Of a stretch of DNA of 64,000 bases, positions 24,031 to 38,150 are shown piece after piece. This stretch comes from Viscum album (Eukaryota > Streptophyta > Magnoliopsida > Santalales > Viscaceae), in assembly GCA_963277665.1 (NCBI GenBank), contig OY728166.1, positions 546,651,219 to 546,715,218 on the forward strand. The letters are read 5' to 3'. The stretch's first letter is position 1; each line of letters opens with the position of its first letter. The notes below the pieces were generated by a model, which was given only the letters and a program-made list of their open reading frames with translations, made no database searches and was not told where the DNA came from. The translations under genes were made by a program, and so were the position numbers.

Positions 24031-27000
24031 GTGGATGTGTGAGTTATTCCTCGTGTCTAGCTAACACCAAGTATTTATGTATATTACAATATATTCCCTT
24101 GAAAATATAGTGTATATACATATATCCATATTATATATATATGGTAACCTTTAAATGTTTTCATATAATAAACCGATATTAATGTTATTACAGCCTATCT
24201 CTACGCAGGCAGAGTTATCTATGTGTCCTTTATGAACTTGTGTTATATTTTTTATTGCATTCTGTAATGTTTTTAAATTTTTATATATTCACTCTACTAT
24301 GAAAAAAACATTCTAGATTATTCTTGGCACTTTTGGTGTAGGACTATTATGTGTACATCACCCTAATAAAGGCCTCCATGTACACCTAATAAGACATTAT
24401 AGTTGAAGGTGTTGATAAGGACAAGTTCTCAGTCATGAATGGTTGATATTTTTTCTTACTGTTTGGGAGCGTAGGATAAAAAGATTGAGTGTATGATCAT
24501 GATGCTAGTTTTGTTACATTTTGGTTATTTTTTTTAATATATTATATCTATAATTACTCTATATACAATATATCCCACTTTGTATATCATCATGACATGA
24601 AATAAATATTTATATGACTCATCATATATATTTGGATTATTAATACAACATGGATGTATTTATTCAATTGTGTTTCATTTTTTTATTTTATTCTACCGTT
24701 ATATTGGTTATCAATAATATTTTGAATATTTATTATTTTTATTATTTACTATGTACCAATATGATATGATGGTATATTCTCCACACCATAAAACCTCAAA
24801 ACCTCATGGATAGTTAGTATCCTTTGGAATATGGGGTGGATCACTGAAGGCCATTTCACCCAATGAAATAGGGAACCATTTTAGTAGATTATAGTTTTAT
24901 ATGTTACACATATAATCCATTAAAATATTCATGTCTTGAAGATCATTGATCATTTATTTCAACCCACTTAGAACAATTAATTAAGGATCCATTTTACAAA
25001 CACAAACATTGGTGAATTCCAAAAAAAATTATTCATGAAATATAACTTTATTTTATATTATTTATATTTCAATTTCTTAATGTTTTTTAGTAATGGTAGA
25101 AATAATTAGATGTTATATAATATAGAAAATTAATTAATCTTTAATTAATCACGGTATTAAAGACTATATTCTTCTTCCAAAGACATTTAAAACAATTTAA
25201 TTATTAATCACATCCTTAATAGATTATTAGTATTTATCATTTAAAAATTAAGACTTATTCAAACATTATGAAATTTCAAAAATAGAAATATTAACATTTC
25301 ATCTATATTTACTAAACACTTATTTGGTTGTTATATAGTTTTTTAAATTATCCTAAACCTTTTGTGTTTCCTTTTAATTATATAATTAAAAATTTTATGA
25401 TTTTTTTCCTGATCATGAAACATCTCAAACATATTATCATCATTATGAATGATTTATTTTTATTTAATTTGAACTGATTTATTGAATTGAGATGATCGAA
25501 TTTCTTCTTCATGTGTTTAATCTCATTTTCTAATTTAGTGATAATTGATATACACAACATCAATTATATTTTTGAAGAAAAGAAATCATTAATTGTTAAT
25601 TATCTTTCTCAACTAAAATATAACATTCATTAGTGATTTATACTTAATAAACATTATTGATAAAAATATTTTCATTACAAATTCAGGATATCTTTATTCC
25701 CTCTTATTCATCACTACTATCACTATGTTCATGCTTAGATATGATATATTTATTCTATAATATTTGTATATTTATTCATTACTATTAATAAGAAACAATT
25801 TTTTCCAAAAAATAATTATTTATTAATAAAAAATATTTGTGTTGATTCTTCATAATCATCATTTACTAAATTTTATTTTAACATGTGAAAATTTGAAGAA
25901 AAAATTATTACCACGACAAACATAGTGAATTTTAGTGTATTGTTTCCAAAAAACAACCCCTTCTATATTATCACATTTCCAATGAAATGAAACACAATCT
26001 TATCATTATTCTCTTACAAATTATACTCATTATTTAAAGAATAATACGTTTAAAAAACCAGCCTAGTTATTTAACATATCATTAAATATGTCTATAAAAT
26101 TTATTTCTATTTTATACCTTTATCCATTATTAACATAAATATATTTTATTACTTAATAAAATATTTAAAAACTGTGATAATAATTAAGATATATATAACT
26201 TGGTTTTTTTAAATCTAATGATGAAACAATAAAATAAAATTTCTCATGTAATATATAAAGAATATTATCAAAAATATTAGAATATTATATCTTATTATTT
26301 TAAAATTTGATTATTCTGAGAAAATTACTAACCCTTTAGAAGAAACTGAAAAATATTTTCACTATCATTCATCAGGATATCATATTACATGAGTATACGG
26401 AAATTACATTGATCTTGCATTAGTTTTTTCATTCATTCATTAATATTCGGATTTTTATTCCAGATATTTTTAGCTATATTGAGTAATTTGAAATTAATAA
26501 TCATATATAATGAGATGGATAATAATGTTAAAATCATTTTCTTAAAAATATTTTCCAAATTCCAATTAACTAGTGATTTGAATGAAACCCCTTAAATCTT
26601 GGTAACCAACTGATCAAATTGGTCTTCCAAAACCATATAATTTAAATATAATAGGTATGGTATCATCATATCATTCCATCTAAAATATTTTTTCCTATAT
26701 CATTTTATAATCAACTATATATCCAATGAATTATGATTATATAAAATATAGATAATAGTATCATTACAATAAATATCATGTGAAGGTAGAATCTTGATAA
26801 AATACCAATAAAATATTAAAAAGAGGTTCCATTCTATAATATCACATGAAAAATAACCTAATTCTTCACTGAATAATATATAAGAGGGCATGTTGAATTA
26901 AACATCTCACTTATTTTTATATTTTCTAGGTAAAACTACCTTTGTCTCTAGTAAGTGTAAATACTGATCACTATCCAACATAATGAAAAATGAATGGAAA

Positions 27001-30000
27001 TTAAAATTTACAAGGTTACCTAATAAAAAAAAGAAGGCTAGTCCATTTCATGATTGATATTTCACCAAAAAAATATTTCCTTCTACATTAAACATTTATG
27101 TACAGATATTTGGGTTTATCCTTTTACCCAATTTACAATTAGTATGTTGATTCCTATAGTACTTCTTTTAAAATTAATATTAAAATTAATTATATATCAA
27201 CAAGGTGAAAGCATTTGAATCATTGTAATAATATTTTTATCTTGTTATTCTTTTCAACAATTTCTTCAACCTATAGAAACTCATGCATTGTCTCCTTAAT
27301 CTATGATAATATTCTTATCTTATTCTACATCATCTTATTTTATTCTTCTCTATTTCTTCTTCTACCTACCGTATATATGATCTTATTTTATATTATTACA
27401 CATAATAAAAGATTTTAATAGTAATAATTAACAATTCATTAAATAAAATTAGATTCCAATCAAATAACATCGTTTAACCATTTCCATTAATCCTACTTAA
27501 ATTTTACTCATTCAATATTATTGGATTAATTATACATTATTTGTGCTTTAAAAATAGAAATAAATTCATAGTTATATATCCATAAAATATTTCATGTATT
27601 GACATAAAAAAATTGTAACTATATTGAACCCAAAACACAAAATTCACTATGGTGTTGTTCTAATGTCTAATATGTTTTTCCTTTAAAATGAATTATATCA
27701 TGAGAGTACTACTATTGGGTTTGTCCACTTTTTTCCCATCACCATTTTATATATACCAAGGAATCTATGATAATGGGTGTGGTCCTCATCCAAATATAAT
27801 TAATAAATGGAAGGAAAAATAAACATCATCATAACACAAAATCTATTTTTAACGTGTTTTTTTCATATAGTAAAACATGATGATCATAATAGGGACACCA
27901 CAATCATATTTCCCATGGTTATTTTACACATTCATAGTGCCATCACACAAATGTGAAGAAAAAATTATTACCATTGAGTTTGGAATTCCTATATTTATTT
28001 TATATTTACACTAGAACCTCCAATTTGGATCCTCATATACTATATTAAGAAATTCCTTCAAAAAAAGCCTTTATCATTGGTGTGTTGTTTCTTATTTTTT
28101 CCCAACCTTATTTACAATTCATGTTTTATAAAAAACCAATATTTTGATAAAAACACTATGTTATATATCATTTTATAAAACCTTACCTGACATAATGTTA
28201 TTTAACATATAATATGATTTATATATTCATCATATAAGTCAGGACACTCAATCATATTCTCTTTACTAATTATTAAACCTCACATGACATAACGAATATG
28301 TTATAACATTATGGAAAAAACATATATAATAAACATAATAAAAAGTATATGATATATATATATATTTATAATTTTCTTAATAAGATATGGGATAAAATTT
28401 ATTTGATTTTTTTGGAAGTTATCCACAGGCATAGAGAAATTATTGACTAGACTACCAATTTCTTATCATAAAATTTCTCTACTAGAGACAAATTTGTTAT
28501 TAAGCACTTTTTTTTCATTGAAATTTTGTATCTAAATGACCATTAAAAATTTAAATGAGGATCCTATAAATTTCCAGGATAATTACTCTTTTATTTTAAA
28601 TAAAATGTTTATAGGGGTTTTAATTCAAATGTTTCAATATAGATAAGGATTTTATTATTTCATTTCAAAATTCATTAAACATGTTTTATATTTAGACACC
28701 ATAATTTATATTATTTAGTGTTAAAATTTTAAAATGATTTGTTTTACCATATTCCTAAACATACTGAGTTAATAACATTTTTATTCTTTAAATGGACTTC
28801 GATTCAAAAGATACAAAAGTTGTAAGGATTTTTTTAACATAACTCCCATGATTTATTAGAATATTTCATAAAGAACTAATTTAATAGTATATTGGTTTCA
28901 TTAAAGCTAAGAATTTATTTAATTGTATTTCCTCTTAATCATTATGAAATATTATAAATTTTGGTTCATATCTTCCACCTTGATTTATTTAATCCCTTTA
29001 ACATGTATAACATTTTTGATAATTATTCAAATATTATTTTTTGGTGGAATACCCTAAATTTATATATATCACAGACCCAAAAGTGTCATCCATTATAGAT
29101 GAGAACCCCATTTATATATTTTTCAGATTTGGAATTCCTACTTCAAATTATTGATTTTAAAATGATATTTTCACATCCTCTTTTTTAAGTGAGCGATTTC
29201 AACAAAGGTATTTCAAAAAAGTGAAAAGGATTTCCATTCTTTAGAAATAAAATATTTTCTCTTCCACTAAAAATTTATTTTCATAACATTATTGTATTGT
29301 ATAAGAACAATTATTGATGTTTTATTTTTTAAATAATAAATTATTTCAATTGTTTTCATGATATATTTATAAAAAAGCAATTACTTTTTTAGGGATCAGT
29401 TATTGATAACTATTTTTAAATGTAATTATTTTAATGTTATCATGCATCATAATTTTGAAAAAATATATTTCTTTATAAATGGCCTATTATTGATATTTCA
29501 TTCCAAAAAATTGATTTGGAATGTATACTTTTTTAAATTCATCATGTGTGACCTCTAAAAAAATTACCTTTCCAAGTGACCCATAAAATATTCATTTATA
29601 ATAGTGTTTAAAATAATTAATAAAATTTATTTTATTGTTCATTTCAATTTTTCTCTATCTATAATGGACTTATTTACATATATGATATTATTCATGAGAA
29701 ACCCTATAAATTTTCTAACAAAATATTATTTTGTGGTGATTTAACTTTTGGGTATCAACTCTATATATTCTTAAGGTCAATTATAGTGATTATGCTTGGA
29801 AATTTTATAGTACCCATTTTTCATTCAATGTGTTATTTATGATATCATGAATATTTTTTTCTTGTGGAACACACACACACATGAAGATATGTATGAATTA
29901 TATATAGGGATATATATCTCTATTCAATACATTGGGAATCTTTATATCTAATGTCCTCATAATGTTACATGATAGAATTTTTCATAACAAAAAGGGTAAA

Positions 30001-31400
30001 TAAAAGGATTTATATAATGTCAAATGGTACATGATTGGATTTATCCCACCCAAAAGTGTACATGGGATGATATATCCCAATATAGAAGGTATTATAGATG
30101 AATTATCACAAACTATTGGGTACATTAAAGTATTTAACACATTATAAAGGGTAAATAAAATTATTTATCCTAATTATAAATATAATAAAAGAGGTTTTAT
30201 CTTAATCCTATGGCTAGATAGGAGGAATATACCAAAACCAAAAAGGTATAAATTTGATTATGTGGAGCCTAAAAGATATTAGTTTCATGGTGGGTATCAG
30301 TAGCATTTTATTTTTATTCTTAGGATTAACCCACACATATATTACAATTGGGTTTCTATTAATATTCTTCATGACTATAGTTTATTATCCAATGATTATA
30401 CACCCTCTTTTAATGGAATATGTTCCTTTATTTTAGATTACATGTTCCTATATTATGAATTATGGGAAATAATTATTCAACCTTGTTAGTTTAATATTAT
30501 AATTATCTTAAACCCATGTTAAATTATATTATTATAATCGAACCCTTTATTATAATTTGATTCATTATTTTCTCTTATTGAGCATTAAATATCCATCCTT
30601 TATTCTATTTTTCTTACCAGTGGTTATGAAGATTATTGTAATCTATAAGATGTAAATAATGGACTCTATTATTATTATATTATAGATAAATGTTAACATG
30701 TTTTTAAAAATTATTTTCCTATGTAAAAAGTAATTGATGATACTAAAATTTGTGGTTATAAACGTTTTCGTTGATAATAATGGGATGTAAAACTAAGTTG
30801 AAATTTTTCAATGTTTTTATGATATATTCAGATTGTAGTGAAGGTATTTTTAACATAATTTTTTTAGCATCAGAATAATGAGTGCAAGTAAGGGGAACCT
30901 CATGTTTCCTTTGTATTACATGAAAAATATGTTTAGTTAAACTAAACCATTGAGCACATTATGGGATTCTGAAATAATAATTTCTATTTTAATGGATTAC
31001 GTTTATAATTTTCCAATGGAAATATTCCTCTTGATTTTATAAAATTTAATTATATGTAAATTTATTTTTTGAATAATTAAATAAAATATATAGTATATTT
31101 TATTTGATATACTTCTCTATAGGGTCCCCAGTGATACAGGAGTTTTACAAAATATTTTTTCCTTCTTAGCTCTATAAAGACTATGAAGTAAATTTATTGT
31201 GGAGATCAGAGTGTTCATAGTGTTAAAACACCTAATTTTTTTGTGTATGAGTGGTAATAGGTCCCTTATAACCACGATAAAGTTTGATACTCCTCCACAA
31301 GCTTTGGGTTATGGGTATGCAATATATAGAATCTTTGATTGAAAATTAAATTTTTTATTATGAAAATACATTTATGAAAATTTCTATAAACCGTAAATAT
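24030..31400. other. AT-rich intergenic DNA, no gene recognised
   Basis: About 7.4 kb of A/T-dominated sequence without an ORF longer than 67 codons and without LTR pairs or pol motifs that I could recognise on either strand. There is a short (AC)6 run at 29,869-29,880. Two similar short words beginning AAAGGGTAAATAAAA occur near 29,991 and 30,146. It may hold older unrecognisable transposon remains. Confidence 0.45.
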
Positions 31401-32548
31401 TCAACAAGAACAAACTGTAAAATAAACCACAAAATCATTGAAATATAACATAAATCAATTGAAAAAATTACCATAAATTATTTTAAAGGGATAATGGTTA
31501 CCAGTGTTTTGAGATCATCAGTTATAATTTCATCAATGTTATATGTCACCTTGTCCCAAATTTGAATATACTCCTCTTTATTGAAATTCATTTTTTTGAA
31601 TACAATTATCAGTATAATATTTTGTTTTTGAATCCATGAACAATTCAGAAGATTATTATTCTCGTGTATCATGTATTCCCTCATCTATTCAACAACCTCT
31701 AGTGTGGAATTTATAAAAATAACCTCCTCCTCCATTTCTTCTTTCTAGATGTTGAGTAGATGCATAGATTCAAAATATAATGAATCTTCCTTTCCAGTAT
31801 AATACTCTTTTCAATGATAGATACACCTGAGTAGAATATCCCTAATTCTTGAAACTTCTACCCAATCAGTGATTCAAATAACCATGAGATCATAGACAAC
31901 CTATATGGATTTAAAGCATTTATAGGACATTGTCTTTATTTGAAAGGTAATGTAAGAATAATCGTTTTCACATTTCTATTTTTCTTTATAATTTTGAAAA
32001 TATCCATAAATCCGGATTTAATCTCCTAAAAATCCTCCTCAGGGCACTATTTATCCCTAAACCTTGAAATTATTCAGCATTATCTTCTAAAAATTTACAT
32101 GAAGACTCATTGTTGGACTATACCCCAAAGTCTCCTTGACCTTGGTTGGAGTTCTCTTCTCAAGATACATCATGTTCCAGATATGTCCCTTAAATCTTTA
32201 TGCCTTCAATGATATTTATAGGATTAGTAGACAGAAAATAAATTCAAGGGAGTGATCTTATAAAATCCCCTACCCTATGTCCTACCTCGGAACATTTCCA
32301 ATTGTTTCATCACCTGACCATTATATATAAGACTCCCAAAATGGATTTCTCTCATATTTCCACTCACATAAAAAAGTTCCATTTCATGAACGCACTATAT
32401 CTTCATAGGATTTTTCCTTTGGAACCCTTGAATTTCCAACATCTATCACTTATGTCTCCACGTCATGGTTGTTTCCACTATTGGATTACACAACCCCTAC
32501 AAGAGAGCCCTCAGATTTTTTTCTTCTGTAAGATTCGAAAACACCATC
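31400..32548. other. Unidentified, less AT-rich segment left of E2
   Basis: Composition shifts toward balanced bases, and longer open stretches appear: 95 codons plus at 32,302-32,589 (running into the LTR) and 68 codons minus at 31,478-31,684. The minus-strand peptide is hydrophilic with a WDKVTYNIDEIITDDLKTL stretch. I recognise no family. It could be an eroded transposon that E2 inserted into. Confidence 0.35.
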
Positions 32549-32553
32549 AGTAC
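32549..32553 (+). repeat. Target-site duplication of E2, left copy (AGTAC)
   Basis: AGTAC immediately outside the LTR is repeated exactly at 43,255-43,259. This fixes both ends of E2 as a single insertion. Confidence 0.88.
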
Positions 32554-33900
32554 GGTAGTGACCCAAAGATTGACATACATAGACATTAAATTACTTTAGT
32601 TGAATACTTAATATATAAAAAAACAAACACCGAAGGACTGTAACAGTTTAGTGTCTTTGGAATCTCAGAATATAATCTTCTAATTGTGGTGAAAGATCTT
32701 CAACATCTCCCATAAAGATATTCCCCTTTTGTTTTCATACCTAAAACCTTTCCTTATGTCCTGGGGAAAAGAAAACATAAAAAGGGTGAGATCAAATGCT
32801 TAGTAAGGGTAAACACGGGGAATGTAAAATAATCCATAAGCATTTTAATTCAAAAACATGAACATAAAATCTAAACATCAAAATCTTGAGCAATGAAAAA
32901 AATCATGGATGTACTAAAAGAATATAACATAAAGGAACATAAATCATGATAAAATAGAATGGGAATAAAACATTTAATTTTGAAAACCATTAAGAACATG
33001 ATATGATTTCTATAGTAGCCAATTCATTGCTTCCAAGACCATCTTAGTGGACAAAGTCCCTTTCTGAATCGAGTTCACTTCTCGTTACAATCCTATATCA
33101 CTAAACCGGATTAACATACCATTCCATCCATGTCTATCACATGAGATATAAATCCTTACCCAATTCATTGGAGGAACATATAAGTCCCACTGAACTCATA
33201 ATGAAATCATTCTTTCGTGTGCCACAATATAAACATACATCATTTATAATAAACGAACGAATAAAATGGGTTTCATAAAAATCATCCCATCATAACATAA
33301 TCCATATAAAAGAAATGGAAATCATTTCAACATAAGAAAAATAAAAACATGTAAATAATGGATAAATTATATTTGAAACATAAACGTAATTAATAATTTC
33401 ATCCTAGATGTAATATAGTTTTTATAAAACACTGGAAATGAATTCTTGAGGAAAATATCCTTTCTTTTCAAAATTATTTTCTTTTCTCAAAATGCCATGA
33501 AAATTTAATAGAAAAGTATTTTGTTGAAAATAATAACGACAACTTGTAGAATATGGTTAATGAAATTTAGGCGTTATGAAAACATAAAAAATCAGTTCAT
33601 GTCGTATAAGTTAAAAAAACATTCTCCTTGTACTTTTTCCAGAATAGTCAAAATGTACCATGTATGGTAAACAAAAGATAGATTCCTTCCATAAAAAAAA
33701 CTAAAAGTCAAAGAGGGGTAAACATGAATTTGAACATAAATGGATTAATAATAAACACATTATAAAAAAACATTTTTATGGACATGGATGAAAAATATAA
33801 TCCTAGTAAATAGTTACGTATAAGCAATTTTGAATAAAAATGAGATTGAAAAATTATCCCTTTCCTTAGGTCCGATATGCTTTGTACGTATCCGAAAGAC

Positions 33901-34785
33901 CTATATAATGATTTAAGTATTTTAATTGAAATATTCCAGAATAAAATTAATTCTTATGATATCATATATGATTCACTTATGAATTTTTATTACCCGTTCA
34001 TTTTTTCAACTCCAATTTAAAGCAACGTTTTGGTTAAAATCGTTTCATTTAACGTATGTTTTTGGAATTGTTGTTCTTGATATTATTATTACTTATATAA
34101 TTATTTAATTAATCCCATAGTTTAAAACATTATTTATATATCATATATATATTATATATATATATATATAATAGGTAGATAATTGAAATGAAACACACCG
34201 TTCATGGAGACGGTAGGTCATACGTACACATGAACGATGTTTTCCTTTCCTTATTGACTTGAATGGAAGTAATAGATGACATATAAAAATAAATAAATCT
34301 AGTAGAATTATAATGTCATATATATCATTATTATTAATTATATACACTTTATAATCATTCTTGAATGGTAAACATTGATAATGAATATCATCACATCGTG
34401 GAGAAGGTAATCCGTACATACGCACGAGCGATGATATCGTTCCCATTATTATTGAATGGAATTGGAGTGGATGACATAATATTGAAGAATAAGTATAATG
34501 TTATAATAATCATATATATTAATTGTTTACACCATTATACACATCCAAGTAAAGAGTTGGTGGAAAACAGATTATACCACGGCGTGGAGACGGTATTCCG
34601 TACGTACGCACGTGTGGTGATTTCGTTTTCCGTAGGATGGATAGAAGGTGAAATAGGGTTGTTTCATATTTATAATTAAATATATTTATGTTAGTGATAC
34701 TGATGTTATTAATTTATAATGAAATAAATTAATATGAGGATGTAGAAGAAGAAAGAAACTTGAAAGAATCAGTAGAAGAGATTAC
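33901..34785 (-). repeat. Extra GT...AG block in E2 3' LTR (candidate leader intron)
   Basis: On the minus strand this 885-bp block begins GTAATC after AAGAG and ends TATATAG before GTCTTTCGGA. Flanks on both sides align directly to the uninterrupted E1 leader at 15,187/15,188 and 21,260/21,261. The other E2 LTR has the same block at 40,363-41,250. The AG|GTAATC donor fits plant consensus, and the block is AT-rich like plant introns. It contains three tandem CpG-rich modules. Confidence 0.65.
34196..34632. repeat. Three tandem ~190-bp units with GTACGTACGCAC cores (3' LTR)
   Basis: Cores lie at about 34,196-34,250, 34,391-34,447 and 34,577-34,632, spaced roughly 190 bp. Each reads approximately GGAGACGGTA, three bases, then CGTACGTACGCACG, followed by a GATATCGTTYCC-like end. 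The spacers are also similar to each other (GAATGGAA..., GATGACATA..., ATTATAATGT...). The cores are rich in CpG in a CpG-poor window. Overlapping ORFs on both strands (34,141-34,679) follow from the repeats and are not considered genes. A (TA) run lies at 34,154-34,172. Confidence 0.8.
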
Positions 34786-36782
34786 CTCTTCTTCGACGCA
34801 CCTCTTTTAAGATTCCTCGTAAGGCACTAGTGTTGGTATTTTGAGGAGACCAGAACCTCTATAATGTTTCTAGGGATCGTTAGAAGGAAACTTTTCTGGG
34901 TTTTCTTGATCTTTAAGGACGAAAATTGAGGAAAGAGAAGAGGGAGGAGGTTCCCTGTTAAAAGAGGGGTGAGGGACAACTTATAAGAAACTTAAAATAT
35001 TATTTTATAATAAATTCATATTCGGTTTATAATGTCTCCAAAGTGACTTATATAAAGGATAGGGTAGGTATGGTTTTAAATACTCTCAAAAAATTGGTTT
35101 TATACAAGTTTAGATTACCATTTTTACCTTATCATTTAGATTAAACTCTATGATAAATAATTTAACTTTTACCGTTTCTTCTTGTATTCTTACACTATAT
35201 AGTTAATAAACATACTATAAACTACCAATAAAACCCCATTTGGTTTAATAATGTCATATATATTATTATATAAGTATTTGGGCCGAAATTTAGATTTTTA
35301 GGACAATTATATCAATTAATAATATATTATTTGTTCTAAAAACTCTTTTATGTCAATTTTGACACTATTTTGAATTTTGTTTTCTCTAAAGTCATAACAG
35401 CATTATTACTTCAATATAAATTCACCAAAACTAATATTAATATGTTATAGTAATCTATAAAATTACTTTAATTCATTAAACGTCTCAAATTAGATTTATT
35501 TGGATATTTATAATATCAATTATGTTAATATTTCATTAATAAGGTAATTAATGTATCATCGTTGTGTCATAAATAAATTAAAATATGTAATATATAAAAA
35601 ATATAAATACAATACCATTATGTATGAATTATTATTATCCTTCTAATTAATATATATATTTTAATTTAGATATTTTATAACCATATATTAAAAATATTTT
35701 AGTTATTAAACTTTGATTTTAACTATTTTAACTCTTCCTAAAATATAATAATAATAAATGTCCTAATCTAATCCATGTTGACCTACATGGTCATTGTTTT
35801 TTCCTAAGGTTGTTTTTGGTCGAATTACACTTATCCAATAGAATTATTACATGTGTTAGGGTAATAATAATATCATTTTTACCCTATTTACTTTTAACCG
35901 TGGTAAATAAAAGAAAAAAGTTAATATTCATCAAAAATTATATTCATCTCATTAAACAAAATTTTACTTTCTGATATGAACTGTGTTTCTCTGATTTTTT
36001 AAATTCCACTCAAAGAAGCTGTAAAATTATGTTTTATGTAAATTTGCAAATTCTCCTAGGTTGTGGGTAAAGTACGGTGAAAAGTTCGATAAAATTTAGA
36101 TATATTTAAAATTATTATAAAATGACTCCAATGAATTACATTGAACATATATAGGTATTATATATCAATTTTGACCTGAAATAAACTTAAATAAAATAAA
36201 TAATTATTTAAATAAAAATTTGGTTTTAAACTATAATTCAGTGTTTTTCACTATTCATCAAAAATGGAATGTTTTCAGAAAAATACCAAAAATTATCCCT
36301 TCGATAATTTCGATATTTTGAATCCAAAAAACGAAGTCCATTTTGAATGATAAAATTTACAAACGTTTAAAAAGTGGGTATTACTATTCATAATGGGTAG
36401 TTTATATAATATTTTAATAACATATTGTTGTTCAGTGAAGCCTGGTATTGCGTAATACACACGCTATCGAGGATGGTCACAATTGTGTGTAATGCAAGCC
36501 ACGTCAGGGATGCATGTAGGGAAATATCCCTTTGGTGTTTCATATATCATAATAAAAACTTATTTCATTTATACATTAAACAAAATCTATACCTAATTTG
36601 TTTAGAATAATTTCCACAAAACAAACTTGAAATTGTGTGTTACACGAGCCAATAATAGTGTTGCCTATACTGCAAGTTAAGATGGTGTTGCTTATAGTAC
36701 AAGATAATATTGTTGTAGTGTACAATAGAAGTCATCAAATAAATTAAAAGGAATATATCTCATTAAATCTCGGGGTGTTACA

Positions 36783-36797
36783 TTCTACCCCCCTTAA
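36783..36797 (-). other. E2 polypurine tract
   Basis: On the minus strand TTAAGGGGGGTAGAA precedes the TG of the 3' LTR. It is identical in its core to the E1 tract. Confidence 0.85.
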
Positions 36798-37442
36798 AAT
36801 GATTTTCTCCCTCAAAATTTTTCGGGGTTATAAATCGTTTACTACTTGAGTGTTTCATTCATAGAAACCCACACTGTAAAAAGGAATACTAAATCATCAT
36901 TTTTTTAATATAAATGTTAGAAACATAACGAATACCCAAAGTAACTCATCAATAGGTTTCCTCATAAGAGAATATATGTGAAAATACAGATATGGAAGAG
37001 AAATCTAACCGTCACGTTCGGATGTAGAGTGGTAGAGAACATGTCTATGAAAAGGAGAAAATTCAAAATGCCATAAATTATTTGTGATCTAAGGTACCAT
37101 ATAGGACAAATTTTTTGGTTTTCAAGATCATTTCCTCGAAGATGATGAATTTATGAATTAAAATAAATACATACTTGATTTTGGTACAAACTTACTGTTG
37201 TTTGTGCCTAGAAAAATTTCCACATCATCTCTTAAAGAAATGAAGTTGAATTTGTCTTTCGTAATGTTTTAATAGATCATGCGATAAAATGAAAGGTCAT
37301 TACATCAGTCTCAAACAAAAGTCTAGAAAAATTTATATACATAAGTCCATATTATGGTGAGATTATTCGTATATTGTTAATAAAATGGACTTATACTTCA
37401 TCTATCATAAAGCATAATAAAATAAAGCTAGTTTATACTAAC
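36798..37442 (-). other. E2 3' internal noncoding segment
   Basis: Homologous in reverse to E1 18,570-19,230. It has no ORF with recognisable product. The conserved placement between tRNA-like module and polypurine tract makes it part of the family rather than random filler. Confidence 0.6.
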
Positions 37443-37520
37443 CAGGGACATACTGTAGGCCATTGGTAGGTTATAAAGGCCTATTTCACTTTGTTTGTAG
37501 GTTCGATTCCCGCAACCTTG
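37443..37520 (+). ncRNA. tRNA-like module, antisense to E2 gag
   Basis: Seventy-eight bases aligning end to end, without indels, with the E1 module on 18,492-18,569. B box GGTTCGATTCC is identical; the A-box-like GGCCATTGGTAGG differs at one base. The T stem has one substitution on each side (GTAGG with CCCGC), so pairing is weaker than in E1. The module reads opposite to gag in both elements. No anticodon can be assigned. Confidence 0.6.
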
Positions 37521-38150
37521 TCCGACGCGACTGGTTTTCGGTCATCCTACGAGTTTTCCATTTTCTAAAACTATACTATTATAACATTCCAGAAATAATA
37601 TCAAAAAAATGTTCTATCCTTAAACAATATTATCTTATGTCAAACATAATCCATTTAAAATATTTTGTATTACCCAAAATACTTCAATCCAAGATCATAG
37701 TATAAATAAAATGATTACTATAAATTCCATCAACCAAGAATGTGACAACCATAATTTACCCCCCATATATCATAAGATATATCATGTTGGTCACATTAAA
37801 AACATGTGAATTAATTAATCTTGTATTCTCTTTTAACATGAGTTACTAGGGAACCTTAGTAAAAACATGAATGATATCAAAAGTTAACTCTGTCCACATA
37901 CCAAAATAAAAAAAATTATATATATGCAAACCATGATATCACTTTGTCCTTATATTAGTCATGAGATCATTAGTACTATCAAACATTTCCTTATCTATTA
38001 ATACCTTTATTGTGCACATATTATGTGCTTTCCAAAAATATATGAATAATATTTAATGGTTACAGGTACCATTCAACATATACTTTCAAAAACATTAGGA
38101 AAAAAATAGTGTAACAATCCTTAGATGTGTCTTTATCCCATAGTACCATA
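37521..38150 (-). other. E2 internal noncoding region between gag remnant and tRNA-like module
   Basis: AT-rich and without pol motifs. It corresponds to E1 17,868-18,491 in reverse; the homologous segments CATAATCCATT and AATATTTTG are at 37,645-37,680. Confidence 0.55.

Larger units (their letters stand above)
32554..36782 (-). repeat. E2 3' LTR
   Basis: This 4229-bp LTR on the minus strand starts TGTAACACCCC at 36,782 and ends near 32,554, where the expected CTCTACA has decayed to CACTACC. It is collinear with 39,014-43,254 and, apart from two extra blocks, with the E1 LTRs. The donor matching E1 15,224 reads AAGGAAAGG here (near 33,868), so its GT is lost. Confidence 0.88.

Noticed and set aside
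34141..34679. Overlapping ORFs on both strands (101 and 104 codons)
   Set aside because: They lie in the tandem modules of the E2 LTR; openness follows from the repeats, and the matching 5' LTR region has different stops.
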